This document shows, piece by piece, positions 21,300 through 31,516 of a stretch of DNA of 64,000 nucleotides (position 1 is its first letter; every line of letters starts with the position of its first letter). The notes under the pieces were generated by a model. The model was given only the letters and a program-made list of their open reading frames with translations, was not told where the DNA came from and ran no database searches. The stretch is taken from positions 54,439,382 through 54,503,381 of the forward strand of contig CP092886.1 of the NCBI GenBank assembly GCA_030710605.1, read 5' to 3'. Both the position numbers and the translations under genes were made by a program. Source of the stretch: Cordylochernes scorpioides (taxonomy: Eukaryota > Arthropoda > Arachnida > Pseudoscorpiones > Chernetidae).

Positions 21300-23060
21300 G
21301 CTCGAGAAGCATTTTTCGTTGTGTCCCCGGAAGACAACTCTCTCCAAGTTTTGAAAAATATAGCTATATCAACCAATTGTTTATTTAATTCCCGACTAGC
21401 TATCACTCTCCTCAGGGGAATGATTATTTTGAATCCTATTTCTATAGGAATATATATACAAATTTCTAAAATACATGTAAAAAAAGCGTTACGTATATTC
21501 ATATATCGAGAAATAAAAAAGAACTTAAAAATAAAAGAGACACTTTTGCAAATCAAAATATTACAAATATAGAAATTAAATACATAAACTCTGTTTAAAA
21601 TATCTGTTCGTATTTACATATATAGGGTTGTATATCCGAGGAACAAATCGCAAAAGAGACGCAATCAACGTCAAAACCACAACACGGGCCGTCAAAAATG
21701 TAAAAACCAGAACTATAAAAGCGGAAAATAAAGTTTTAAATAAAAAATTTGGTAATAAAAATTTAAAATACAGTTAAACCTGTCTATAGCACCCCCTCTT
21801 GGGACTCACCAAAATAGGGTGCTATAGAGAGGGGGTGCTATAGACAGGTCACTTTTAATGTAAATCGCATCGTACTACGTATTGAAAATCGGGCGCTATA
21901 GAAAGGGAGGTGCTATTTAGAGGAGGCGCTATAGACAGGTTTAACTGTATATAAGATATCGATAAATAAAAACTTTAAATCATATAAAATATCAAATTAG
22001 GATTGAAGGTTAAAAATATTTTTAAAAAGATATTCACGCGTTTATTCTCACTAGCTCTTTTTCACTTTCTTTCAGCCTTGTGGTGGAATGTCTATCTTCT
22101 TATTTAATTAATTTACATATTTTCCTCTGATTCCCAATCTTCACCAATAAAAGTCCACCTTGTTCCAAAGAGCGAGTGGGAATAAACGCTCGAATATATT
22201 TTTAGAAATCTTTTTAGCCTTCTCAATTGTAATTTAATATTTTATGTTTTTAATTTATAGGTATTTATATATATTTTAAAGCTTTATTTTTTCTTTATTT
22301 TATATTTTACAAGATTTATTTTCCGATTTCATAGTTCTAGTTCTTAAATTAAGTATTGTGGTTTTGACGTCGATTGCGTGTCTTTTGCGATTTATTCTTT
22401 AGACGCGCAACCCTATATATGTAAATACGAACAAATATTTAAAACAAAGTTTATGTATATTATATAATCTATAAAATGCAAATATTTTATTTTTTAATAA
22501 CATATATTTTATCTTTATCATTGACTATTCTTTTATTTTTGACCATTGATTTAGAACATAACACTTTGAATATATTGTTGTAAATATGTATAGTTAACCT
22601 ACCTATTTTTTTTAAATCACGAATATAGGATTCATTTTATAAATTCTATATTACTGTGAAAAATATTTAATGTGTGTAATTATTTTCAAGTAATTGAAAA
22701 TAAAAAATCTACTTGATAAGTAAATAACTATCTTTCCTTTTTCACGAATGCACCTCCAATTCTTATCATTCCAACATCAAAACATTATAATCATAACATG
22801 CATATAATTTTTATATTTTTAATCTTTTAATTTATAAAAGTCTTATTTTTAAGCTCATTTATTTCTCGACATATGCAGATACGTGACGCTTTGGATCTAT
22901 TTTAGAAAATCGTGTGTGTTGTGTGTGTGTGTACACATATAAGTAGGATTCAATATAATCATTCCCCTGAGGATAGTGACAGCGAGTCACTGAAATGTTA
23001 GGATTTAAATAAATCATTTCGTTGATGTAGCTATATTTTTTCCAATCCAACTTCCATCCA
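21300..23060. repeat. Large palindromic (foldback) element, ~1.75 kb
   Basis: Sequence from about 21330 to 22050 recurs inverted at about 22165-23055 (for example tttgcgatttattct, tgtaaatacgaac, tttcta.aaatac). A ~110-bp centre carries ctttcagccttgtggtggaa. Each outer end carries a cctgagga..stem..gggaa or gaaa motif (minus strand at about 21392-21415; plus strand at 22975-23000). One arm is interrupted by the MITE at 21771. The right duplication arm holds another copy from about 61270 to beyond the window. Confidence 0.7.
21771..21947. mobile_element. pogo/Tigger-like MITE
   Basis: A 177-bp element with perfect terminal inverted repeats cagttaaacctgtctatagc, flanked by TA (21769-21770 and 21948-21949). 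It has internal repeats of gctatag and no open frame. The TA target and CAGTTAAACC-type ends are typical of the pogo/Tigger group. Confidence 0.8.
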
Positions 23061-24423
23061 ACAAATGATCTTCAAAATTATCTCCAAGTTGTGGACAAAG
23101 CTGCTGTGGAAGTCGAGATATTAGCGATATCTTGAACAGACGGCCTACATTAATCCGCCGTTAATTCGCTCATATAGTATACAAGTTGGAGGACAGGTCG
23201 CAGATATAACAATGGACGTCTTCCCTGCAGAATATACTTAAATGGGAAGGCCGAGAATATATTTGTACCAGGCACTTTTCATTAGAATCGATATTTTTAT
23301 CAAGTTCGAATTAGTGGTAGAGAGTCGCATTTAGAGATTTTTTTTACCGCAAAACAGCACATTGGTTTGATTTATTTATCGAACTAAAAAGTTTTGAAGT
23401 GGTCGCAGATGGTTTCTTTTAAAAGGATTTCGTCTTCCGTTGTTCACCGACAAAGTTGGTTTTAGAAGTTGGCGCCCTACTAGACCAGAATTCGGTAATT
23501 AATCTCCCGTACAGAGAGCTTTCATTTTAAAGATTTCTCTCCCTTGTAGTTATTTTTATTTTTACAACTTCTATTAGATAATCAATTATGTAACCTGTTT
23601 AGGGGGAATTATTTTTTTAAAACTTCAATATTGAGTCCACAGGTAGTATCTTTAATATCCAAGGACACAAGACCTGACCGTATAATCTATCGACACATTT
23701 AAGGATCCTTATTTGAAGAGAGACGTTGTCAAACAATCTACGGGAGGTTCTAACGTCGCTTGACTTTCTGAGCAGTGTCATTTTCAACAATTAGTTCGTC
23801 TTTTAGCCCATATATTTGAGAAACTTTAAAGCCTTGTCATAATTTTCTACAGAGTATACGGAACCGCCTATATTTACAGAAGTTCCTCCAAAGAAATGTC
23901 TTAAGAAAATAAAATTTATCAATTAGGGGTTTGGCTAGTTATTTTGGTTGATATATCAGTGAATATAAAAAATTCCAAACGCCAGCCATTGACTAAGGCT
24001 TTCGTAAAACTTTGACGTTTAATTGTGAAAGTTTTACAATTGTGCAGGAAAGTGTGAGGTGTTCTTATTCTGTTCGTTTATTGGCATAGGCAATGTCGGG
24101 GGAAATCCGTTCCAGTGTTTCTATTGGCGATTATTTTTATTTGCTTTGAATTTTTAAGTAATGTATTTCGCATATATTCTTACGGAGAAAAACACTAATT
24201 ATGTTACGAAAATTTCCTATAATTTTGTCGCAAAAATCCGTTTTGCGATAGTTAACCCTCCAATTATTAGTAAATAATTGAATCCGAATCTTTTTGATCT
24301 CTAACTTGATGCCTTAACTGATGTGTGTGCGTCTCGACAATTATATATAAAATAATAAATTTAGCTCCTATATTTATACGTATTAACTGGATAAAAATGA
24401 TCGCTAAGTAGACTATAGGCATA
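23061..24423. other. Left-arm single-copy stretch, no gene seen
   Basis: Matches 60229-61269 plus 54621-54923 inverted. Here ccaatagaaac.ctggaacgg is uninterrupted (about 24090-24130, minus strand), the empty site of BEL-3. No credible coding exon was found in either copy. Confidence 0.5.
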
Positions 24424-25857
24424 AAACATTCAGACAAGAAGTATATAAGTAGGTGACAAACAGACAAGAAGTATATAAGTAGGCAACAAACAGACAAGAA
24501 GTATATAAGTAGGTGACAAACAGACAAGAAGTATATAAGTAGGCAACAATCAGACAAGAAGTATATAAGTAGGTGACAAACAGACAAGAGGTATATAAGT
24601 AGGTGACAAACAGACAAGAAGTATATAAGTAGGCAACATTCAGACAAGAAGTATATAAGTAGGTGACAAAAAGACAAGAAGTGCGAGTATATAAGTAGGT
24701 GACAAACAGACAAGAAGTATATAAGTAGGCAACATTCAGACAAGAAGTATATAAGTAGGTGACAAACAGACAAGAAATATATAAGTAGTCAACAATCAGA
24801 CAAGAAGTATATAAGTAGGCAACATTCAGACAAGAAGTATATAAGTAGGTGACAAACAGACAAGAAGTATATAAGTAGGCAACAAACAGACAAGAAGTAT
24901 ATAAGTAGGTGACAAACAGACAAGAAGTATATAAGTAGGCAACAATCAGACAAGAAGTATATAAGTAGGTGACAAACAGACAAGAAGTATATAAGTAGGT
25001 AACATTCAGATAAGAAGTATATAATTAGGTGACAAACAGACAAGAAGTATATAAGTAGGTGACAAACAGACAAAAAGTATATAGGTAGGCAACATTCAGA
25101 CAAGAAGTATATAAGTAGGCAACATTCAGACAAGAAGTATATAAGTAGGTGACAAACAGACAAGAAGTATATAAGTAGGCAACAAACAGACAAGAATATA
25201 TAAGTAGGCAACATTCAGACAAGAAGTATATAAGTAGGCAACATTCAGACAAGACGTATATAAGTAGGCAACAATCAGACAAGAAGTATATAAGTAGGCA
25301 ACATTCAGACAAGAAGTATATAAGTAGGCAACAAACAGACAAGAAGTATATAAGTAGGCAACATTCAGACAAGAAGTATATAAGTAGGCAACATTCAGAC
25401 AAGACGTATATAAGTAGGCAACAATCAGACAAGAAGTATATAAGTAGGCAACAATCAGACAAGAAGTATATAAGTAGGCAACAATCAGACAAGACGTATA
25501 TAAGTAGGCAACAAGCAGACAAGAAGTATATAAGTAGGCAACAATCAGACAAGAAGTATATAAGTAGGCGACAAGCAGACAATAAGTATATAAGTAGGCA
25601 ACAATCAGACAAGAAGTATATAAGTAGGCAACAATCAAACAAAATTATATAAGTAGGCAACAATCAAACAAAAGTATATAAGTAGGCAACAAGCAGACAA
25701 GAAGTATATTAGTAGGCAACAAACAGACAAGAAATATATAAGTAGGCGACAAGCAGACAATAAGTATATAAGTAGGCAACAATTAGACAATAAGTATATA
25801 AGTAGGCAACAATCAGACAATAAGTATATAAGTAGACAACAATCAGACAAGAAATCC
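24424..25857. repeat. 30-bp minisatellite, about 48 copies
   Basis: Unit cagacaagaagtatataagt plus aggcaacaat, aggtgacaaa or aggcaacatt. The variants aggtgacaaa and aggcaacatt alternate in the left part and aggcaac dominates the right, so higher-order structure exists. Long minus frames of repeating CLLIYFLS are artefacts of the 30-bp period. The right-arm copy is at 53605-54620. Confidence 0.96.
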
Positions 25858-25906
25858 AGGTGATGCAGAGCAAGATCATATACCATATTTTATACTTTCA
25901 TACGTA

Positions 25907-26115
25907 CACTCATGGACAAAACTTAAAGAAGTTGTACCTTTTAGCATGTATATCGGGATTCAGACAAAACCTCTGAAAGATTTTTGATACGCAGTGGCCT
26001 TTATTGAAGACATACGAGATAACCAAATGTGAACAAAATTGCCTCTGTCTCCTTAAAAAAAAACAGACGAGAGGCGACATCAAAATATCAAACTTCCTCA
26101 AGTTTTGTCTATGAG
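25907..26115. mobile_element. Tc1/mariner-like MITE, left-arm copy
   Basis: Terminal inverted repeats cactcatggacaaaacttaa and its complement; TA flanks. The interior holds aaaacagacgagaggcgaca and no frame of note. Orthologous in position to 53334-53545, so it predates the duplication. Confidence 0.85.
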
Positions 26116-26117
26116 TA

Positions 26118-26887
26118 TAATATGTAAATAGGAGTGATCAAGGTTCTCCAGGGGGACCCGCTTCCTATCACCGATTGAATCCCGTTGTTAAACTATAAGC
26201 ACCGTTTCTATTATTATTAATTTTAACGGTCTTATGAAGTTGAAACCTATTTATATAATACATTTTTAGTTATTTACCACATTATTATACCTCTAAAATT
26301 TTATTTCTCTCATTCAATCAACACTATAATAAAACTGGCTAAAAGGTTTTCTGCATGAGAGCACAAAAATATGTTGTTTAAAAAATATTTTCACCAAAAA
26401 GGCCAAAATTAGAAAACCCGCGACCTATATTAGAGCGGAGTAAGAACAAATAACGCGAAATGTAAGTTATACTCAATAAATAATTTATTTAAACCAGGAA
26501 TATATAAATAAACCCGAACACCTACCTCTGATCAAGGTGAGAACAAAGAAGTAAATCCTCCACATTATTCACCACGCGTTAACTGGAAAATGAATGAGGT
26601 GGGGCAATGAAATCTATCCTCGTTCTCCACGTGGCGTCGCAATTAGCTTAACATTTCACATTGGTCAAGCTCTACTTACATTACTTCCCTTTTTGGAAAT
26701 CAATCGGCAATGGAAGCAACTATCCCTGACTTCCATTTTAATAACGGCATCGCCCATTAGAATTCATGCTGGCATATTTCCATTGTATATTATTTTATCG
26801 TAGTGTTTTTAGAAAAGAAAGTAGTGTTAAACATTCCTATTGAAATACTTTGTTAACATTAATAATATTCATTATTCACATTTATAT
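26118..26887. other. Left-arm non-coding stretch
   Basis: Contains a 69-codon plus frame at 26594-26803 that is also partly present in the right arm (52670-52870, inverted), but it is not convincingly conserved as protein. No gene call is made. Confidence 0.4.
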
Positions 26888-27169
26888 TGTGGGGGCCGAG
26901 ATACTTCCTTCCAGCCTGCTGGGATGACAGACCACGGCGTCAGCAAACATGCAAGCGGGGCCTGGAAATAAGATATGATCACCGCTGCGTGGCGCGGCGC
27001 GGCAGATCGGCGGAAGTCAATTAGAACCCAATGGACATTCTAGGGTGTTGTCCTTTTGTCTTCCTTTATCGACTTCCTATAAAAATGTAGCTAATGTGTA
27101 ATACTAATAAACACTAACTTTGAAATACTTTTCTGGGCCATCGCTGGACTTATAAATCGACACACCACA
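26888..27169 (+). repeat. Solo LTR (unassigned family)
   Basis: A 282-bp sequence starting tgtgggggcc and ending acaccaca, flanked by atat (26884-26887 and 27170-27173). It holds a TATA-like ctataaaaatg near 27077 and a polyadenylation signal aataaac near 27107. The right-arm copy is 52293-52565, so the insertion is older than the duplication. No internal region is present. Strand is chosen from the TATA-polyA order. Confidence 0.7.
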
Positions 27170-27252
27170 ATATATATGCCCTCTCTGTGGTTCCTATTTC
27201 ACCATTAATTTTGGCTAGGTTTATATCTACGAAGGTTGTTGTAACAGAATAT

Positions 27253-27764
27253 TGTTACGACTCTTCTCAGCCGTCGATGTTTGCGTGCAAGGTTTCTGAG
27301 AAGACAATGTGGGTTCGTTTTGGATACAGCTTAGTACTATAGATTTATTACCACAACTTTAAAAGGGATATCAATAACTATACGTGGGAGATGAACACTT
27401 GCCTTCAATGCCGCCCCAGGTAGGTTCCTCCTCGTCCTGCTCTTGTTAATCCACACCGTCTCGGGGCCCACTTCTTCCAGCCAACTTGCCGCGTCTGTCG
27501 TCACCACCGTTCCTCGCTGCAGGTCCCGTTGTCCCCAGACAGACTTCTCTCCCCAGACTGGCAGGTCATCTCGGCACACAAACCCCCGGCAGGCCGGCCG
27601 CTGACTCGGCTGATCCCTTCCCCACGGCGGCGCCAGCTGGACTGCCTGTCTGCCACCCCCTCCTCTGGAATTTGTCAATCCACGCTTCCCTGAAGGAGCC
27701 CCTGCATACCTCTTCTCTTGGCTTTCCCACGTCTTCTTTTCTACTTCTTTGCTGCATCGCTTCA
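27253..27764 (-). repeat. 3' LTR of the non-autonomous element
   Basis: Starts tgttacgactc and ends cgcttca. Nearly identical to 29384-29895. Confidence 0.92.
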
Positions 27765-29344
27765 CTGCCCCCCTTCTCAATCCTTTTCGTCCCGAAAAGG
27801 CTGATTTCACCAGAGGCGCTGATCGGCGGCCCTTTGATCTCCCTGACGTCTCTGGCCACATAAGGGTCGTCCGCCTCCCGGAAGCGTAGCGGCAGGGTTA
27901 ACACCAGCCCTTGTTTGCAGAACCACATCTCAACTCGGGCTTTCTTTCCACTCTCAACCAGTGCCGACGACATTGATTGGTCTCGCTGTCTAGCACAGGG
28001 CGGTGGTTCTCCACACGATGGAGGCCATATTTCACTGCCTACGATGCTTTCATCTGATATTTTGAATTCTCTTTGTGAACACTCTGTAGCCGCAATGTAC
28101 AAAGGGTTGTGATCGTTTGTATTGCGCTTTCGCCGCTTCCTTCCACGACGGGGCTGTAGATCGCCGATCTTTACAGTGGATTCGTCCACCTGATCCACGC
28201 TGTCCATTTCGTGGCCTCGCTTTTCTTCTTTAGGTTTCCCATTCTCTTTCTCTAGAGGCTCTCTCTTTCCAAACCCTTCAAACCTGGGCTTCTTAGTGCC
28301 GACCACGCACAAGGCTGTGAATTTCTTAAACCTTCTGGAGGTGTCGGATCCCGTGGCAGTCTCAAGGTCGGTAGAACTTTTCCTAGGCGGTGGCTGCTTG
28401 ATCTGCACCTTGTCCGGCGAAGGAACGAAGATGAATGGTACACATTCTTGGCACATCTCTTCAGCTTGCATTGCAGACGACGGCGCTGACACATTGCGCG
28501 CGACTTCCGCGTCACAGACATTGTCGTTGGACTTCCACAGAGCGTCCAATGCTCTATCCCGTTCAGTCGGGTTGCCGGCTCCAACTTCAGGGCGCTTCGA
28601 CCATCTAGCCTTGTCGCACTTCCACGGAGCATCCAGCTCCGTCCCGTCCAGTTGGATCGCCGCTGTAGTCCATGACAGTCTGACACTGTCGCTGAAGTCA
28701 GCCACGCTGTCGCACTGCAGCTCGCCAAGATCGTTGCTGTTCTCATGGAGTATTTCAGAAAGAATCCCAGGGGTTGAATTTTCGCTCTGTATATCACCTT
28801 GAGGGCATTCTCCTTCCGTCCGCTTGATTTTATACAAAACACTCGTGCCACAGCCGTTGTCGGAGGCGATCAGCTCACCCTCCTCCGCTACACAACCAGT
28901 CTGGATCATTTCCTGCTGTCGACACTCTTCGGACTTCTGGATCACGGGAGAATCTTCTAGCGTAGATTCTGACAGTTCACTTACAACGTCTCCTGACGTG
29001 ATGATCTTTGTTGTGATGGTCTTGTCGGGATCTTTATCACCTGGGATCGTCTTTTGTCCCCTCAGACATTGAATACGTGGGCTATTGGCTGCTGTGATTG
29101 TTTTTGAAAAGCCATCAGGATTTTCTGGCGGTAGTGCATTGAACTGAACTTCGCAAGACATGGGTGTGGCAGAACGTTTGACATTTCGAATATGCTCGAG
29201 TCGGCTCAATCGAGTATCCAAGTTTTCTCCGAGCTCATCTACTTTCTGGCTTATCAGACTGAGCAATTTTGTGAATTTTTCAATTTCGAGGTCGGTTAGT
29301 TTTTCCATTTTTCTTTTTAAATTAGCGCAAAATAAAATCTTCAA
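27566..29344 (-). CDS. 592-codon ORF of the non-autonomous LTR element, function unknown
   Basis: The first Met is at 29344. A second Met at 29308 (MEKLTDLEIEKFTKLLSLIS) begins a 40-residue amphipathic, probably coiled-coil, segment and is the better start. After that the protein is low in order and rich in Ser, Glu and Thr. A basic patch (PRRGRKRRKRN) near residue 410 could bind nucleic acid or act as a nuclear signal. The C-terminal ~60 residues run into the 3' LTR. I see no CCHC knuckle, DTG/DSG protease motif, RT or integrase signature. The N-terminal coil resembles the start of the gypsy relic's gag at 45.5 kb in layout only. It may be a diverged gag or an unrelated passenger. The intact frame and near-identical LTRs suggest recent activity. 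Confidence 0.7.
   Translation of the reverse strand: MKILFCANLKRKMEKLTDLEIEKFTKLLSLISQKVDELGENLDTRLSRLEHIRNVKRSATPMSCEVQFNALPPENPDGFSKTITAANSPRIQCLRGQKTIPGDKDPDKTITTKIITSGDVVSELSESTLEDSPVIQKSEECRQQEMIQTGCVAEEGELIASDNGCGTSVLYKIKRTEGECPQGDIQSENSTPGILSEILHENSNDLGELQCDSVADFSDSVRLSWTTAAIQLDGTELDAPWKCDKARWSKRPEVGAGNPTERDRALDALWKSNDNVCDAEVARNVSAPSSAMQAEEMCQECVPFIFVPSPDKVQIKQPPPRKSSTDLETATGSDTSRRFKKFTALCVVGTKKPRFEGFGKREPLEKENGKPKEEKRGHEMDSVDQVDESTVKIGDLQPRRGRKRRKRNTNDHNPLYIAATECSQREFKISDESIVGSEIWPPSCGEPPPCARQRDQSMSSALVESGKKARVEMWFCKQGLVLTLPLRFREADDPYVARDVREIKGPPISASGEISLFGTKRIEKGGSEAMQQRSRKEDVGKPREEVCRGSFREAWIDKFQRRGWQTGSPAGAAVGKGSAESAAGLPGVCVPR
27765..27785 (-). promoter_or_regulatory. Polypurine tract of the non-autonomous element
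   Basis: Minus strand gagaaggggggcag directly precedes the 3' LTR. Confidence 0.65.
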
Positions 29345-29364
29345 TTAAAATTAACTAAGCTGTA

Positions 29365-29381
29365 TCCCACTTCTGACACCA
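29365..29381 (-). promoter_or_regulatory. Primer binding site of the non-autonomous element
   Basis: Minus strand TGGTGTCAGAAGTGGGA, two bases after the 5' LTR. The first 15 bases recur at 45416. Confidence 0.75.
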
Positions 29382-29383
29382 AA

Positions 29384-29895
29384 TGTTACGACTCTTCTCA
29401 GCCGTCGATGTTTGCGTGCAAGGTTTCTGAGAAGACAATGTGGGTTCGTTTTGGATACAGCTTAGTACTATAGATTTATTACCACAACTTTAAAAGGGAT
29501 ATCAATAACTATACGTGGGAGATGAACACTTGCCTTCAATGCCGCCCCAGGTAGGTTCCTCCTCGTCCTGTTCTTGTTAATCCACACCGTCTCGGGGCCC
29601 ACTTCTTCCAGCCAACTTGCCGCGTCTGTCGTCACCACCGTTCCTCGCTGCAGGTCCCGTTGTCCCCAGACAGACTTCTCTCCCCAGACTGGCAGGTCAT
29701 CTCGGCACACAAACCCCCGGCAGGCCGGCCGCTGACTCGGCTGATCCCTTCCCCACGGCGGCGCCAGCTGGACTGCCTGTCTGCCACCCCCTCCTCTGGA
29801 ATTTGTCAAGCCACGCTTCCCTGAAGGAGCCCCTGCATACCTCTTCTCTTGGCTTTCCCACGTCTTCTTTTCTACTTCTTTGCTGCATCGCTTCA
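29384..29895 (-). repeat. 5' LTR of the non-autonomous element
   Basis: 512 bp, partner of 27253-27764. Confidence 0.92.
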
Positions 29896-29940
29896 ATATG
29901 TTTGGACACTATTTATCACATACTCTTAGTTAGAAACCAT

Positions 29941-30280
29941 GCAAAATAAAAGGATTTAAAAGCGCGAATGTTTCTTTTATACATAAAACGAACTTCTACT
30001 GTCCTTACTGCGATGAAAAAATACATTGGGAGGGCTTGGCTCATCAGTGGTGAACCCTTCCAGCGGTTTCGCCAATTTAATCCACCAGACCGCTTCTCAG
30101 AGCTCTAATACTGTATTGTATCATTCTGCTTTTATATGCTACACTGAAGGATGGAATCTTAGAAATGGTTTTCAAGTAAACTATGGACATAAGCTTCGTT
30201 TTATGTATAAAAGAAACATTCGCGCTTTTAAATCCTTTTATTTTATATGTATAGATGGCGCGTTATTGCTTTTTGTTAAT
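29941..30280. mobile_element. Short element with 11-bp target duplication (gatggcgcg family)
   Basis: Bounded by ttagaaaccat at 29930-29940 and 30281-30291. The right arm has one copy of this sequence with no insert (about 52170-52182). The element is 340 bp, with inverted arms (aaggatttaaaagcgcgaat and its complement near 30190-30240), the shared core tggcgaaaccgctggaaggg and ttcaccactgatgagccaag (minus strand 30110-30040), and the boundary gatggcgcgttattgc. There is no open frame. It inserted after the duplication. Confidence 0.82.
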
Positions 30281-30720
30281 TTAGAAACCATGTGTTTATG
30301 TAACTTATCTCTCTATATATACATGTATTGCTCTTTGTATATATCCAATAAATAATACTATTTATCAAAGAGCAACTACTCATTATATTTATCAACTCAC
30401 AACAAGGCAAATTAATTATTTAGTTCTATTTCATAAGTAAAAGTTCATATGTGATAATAAGTTCTGTTTAAGAAAGTTAAGCTTATATGTGTATGTTGCT
30501 GATTTCACTGTTTCAAAAAATTTCATCTACGTGTTCCATTTCCAGAGAATTATTTTAATATATAAGTTACAATGATCTGATTGTCGATATGAGTTATCAA
30601 GATGTTGTCCAGCACAGAGGGAATTTGATAGCCCATCGGCCCATCTGTTTGTAATATTGGTTCTTATAGCTGAAGTAGTTGAATGATCAAAAAGCATTTT
30701 TAAGTCAATAAAAAGAGTAA

Positions 30721-30943
30721 TCTTTTTTAAGAGGTTGTGATTATTTTAGGATTTTACAGTTATTATTTTAATTGATCTGTTATGGTAAACTAATTAAAGT
30801 GATTATGTATCAGAAGACAAACAGGTTTGAATCTTGGGATGTTCATTTTTTCTATAGCTGGGAAGCTATCTCTCATAATGTATTTTTGTATTAATTTTGT
30901 GTCACAATTTTGTAGCATATTTCCATAATTTTTCATGACATTG
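30721..30943. other. Non-coding stretch outside the left arm
   Basis: Homology to the right arm ends at about 30720, opposite the assembly gap. Nothing is recognised here. Confidence 0.4.
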
Positions 30944-31444
30944 TAAGGTAGAAAATAAGGAAAGACAAACCTCAGAATGACACAGTAATTTATTTAATGT
31001 AAAACCTAATAAAAACTAATGAAATAGCAGAGAGGCAAAAAGAAAAATTTACTGTGTAGCAAAATACATTGAAAATCTTGTTGCTACTGACATGGATCTG
31101 ACATGTTTCTTTCAAGTATTCCCTCGGAGTCTTGGACGTCTGTCCCTAGTAGCTTTGCGTCCTTTTTCTTGCGGCGTGAAGAGCGGCTTTGTCGTCGTAT
31201 CATCAATAGGGACATGGTCATCTTGAAGGAATTCTTGGCTCTGACACGGCGGTGGAATCCTGGAGCCAGTCTCTGAAAATGTAGATCATAGCAACAATGG
31301 CCTCAAGGTCTTCTCGGCGATCTTCAGTTTGTCTTCCCTAATCTACCCAGCATCTCTACCAGTTGTAACGTAGAAAATTAGGAAAGACAAACCTCAGAAT
31401 GACACAGTAATTTATATTTTATGTAAAACCCAATAAAAACTAAT
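30944..31444. repeat. Small LTR-like element, split by the LINE
   Basis: A ~130-bp sequence (tgtaaggtagaaaata, caaacctcagaatgacacag, atagcagagaggca) at 30944-31070 recurs directly at 31366-31444 and continues at 35329-35375 after the LINE. The 295-bp interior, read on the minus strand, has an open-looking stretch with basic C-terminal character but many stops. It looks like a short LTR element or the decayed 3' end of one. Confidence 0.55.
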
Positions 31445-31516
31445 TATTATTTATTTAAGTAACCCAGGTTCCTGGAGCGTACAGAAGTCGCCAACTACCC
31501 GGGATGTCCTTCTGAC

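Larger units (their letters stand above)
27253..29895 (-). mobile_element. Non-autonomous LTR element with one large ORF
   Basis: Two 512-bp LTRs (27253-27764 and 29384-29895) differ at about two positions by eye. The element is flanked by atat (27249-27252 and 29896-29899), and the right arm has the empty site (about 52205-52213, reverse orientation). On the minus strand a primer binding site TGGTGTCAGAAGTGGGA follows the 5' LTR by 2 nt and a G-rich tract precedes the 3' LTR. The interior is only about 1.6 kb and encodes no protease, RT or integrase. The same primer site begins the gypsy relic at 45.4 kb, so a gypsy-like partner is plausible. Confidence 0.9.
22062..30720. repeat. Left arm of a large inverted duplication
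   Basis: Reading leftwards, this block matches 51735-64000 on the opposite strand in the same order: 30471-30720 with 51735-51985; 29900-29940 and 30292-30400 with 52040-52205; solo LTR 26888-27169 with 52293-52565; MITE 25907-26115 with 53334-53545; the 30-bp array with 53605-54620; 23061-24423 with 54621-61269; 22062-22420 with 63629-64000. The left limit is unknown because the partner runs off the window. Small indels and substitutions are scattered throughout. Confidence 0.9.

Noticed and set aside
24267-25886. Several long minus frames of repeating CLLIYFLS/VAYLYTS
   Set aside because: All frames of a 30-bp repeat are open; this is a minisatellite, not a membrane protein family.
26594-26803. 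69-codon frame as possible exon
   Set aside because: The right-arm copy is altered in frame and no splice signals fit, so conservation as protein is not supported.
27486-27863. Plus-strand frames of 110-168 codons across 27.5-29.9 kb
   Set aside because: They are antisense to the 592-codon ORF and LTR; composition follows the GC-rich opposite strand.
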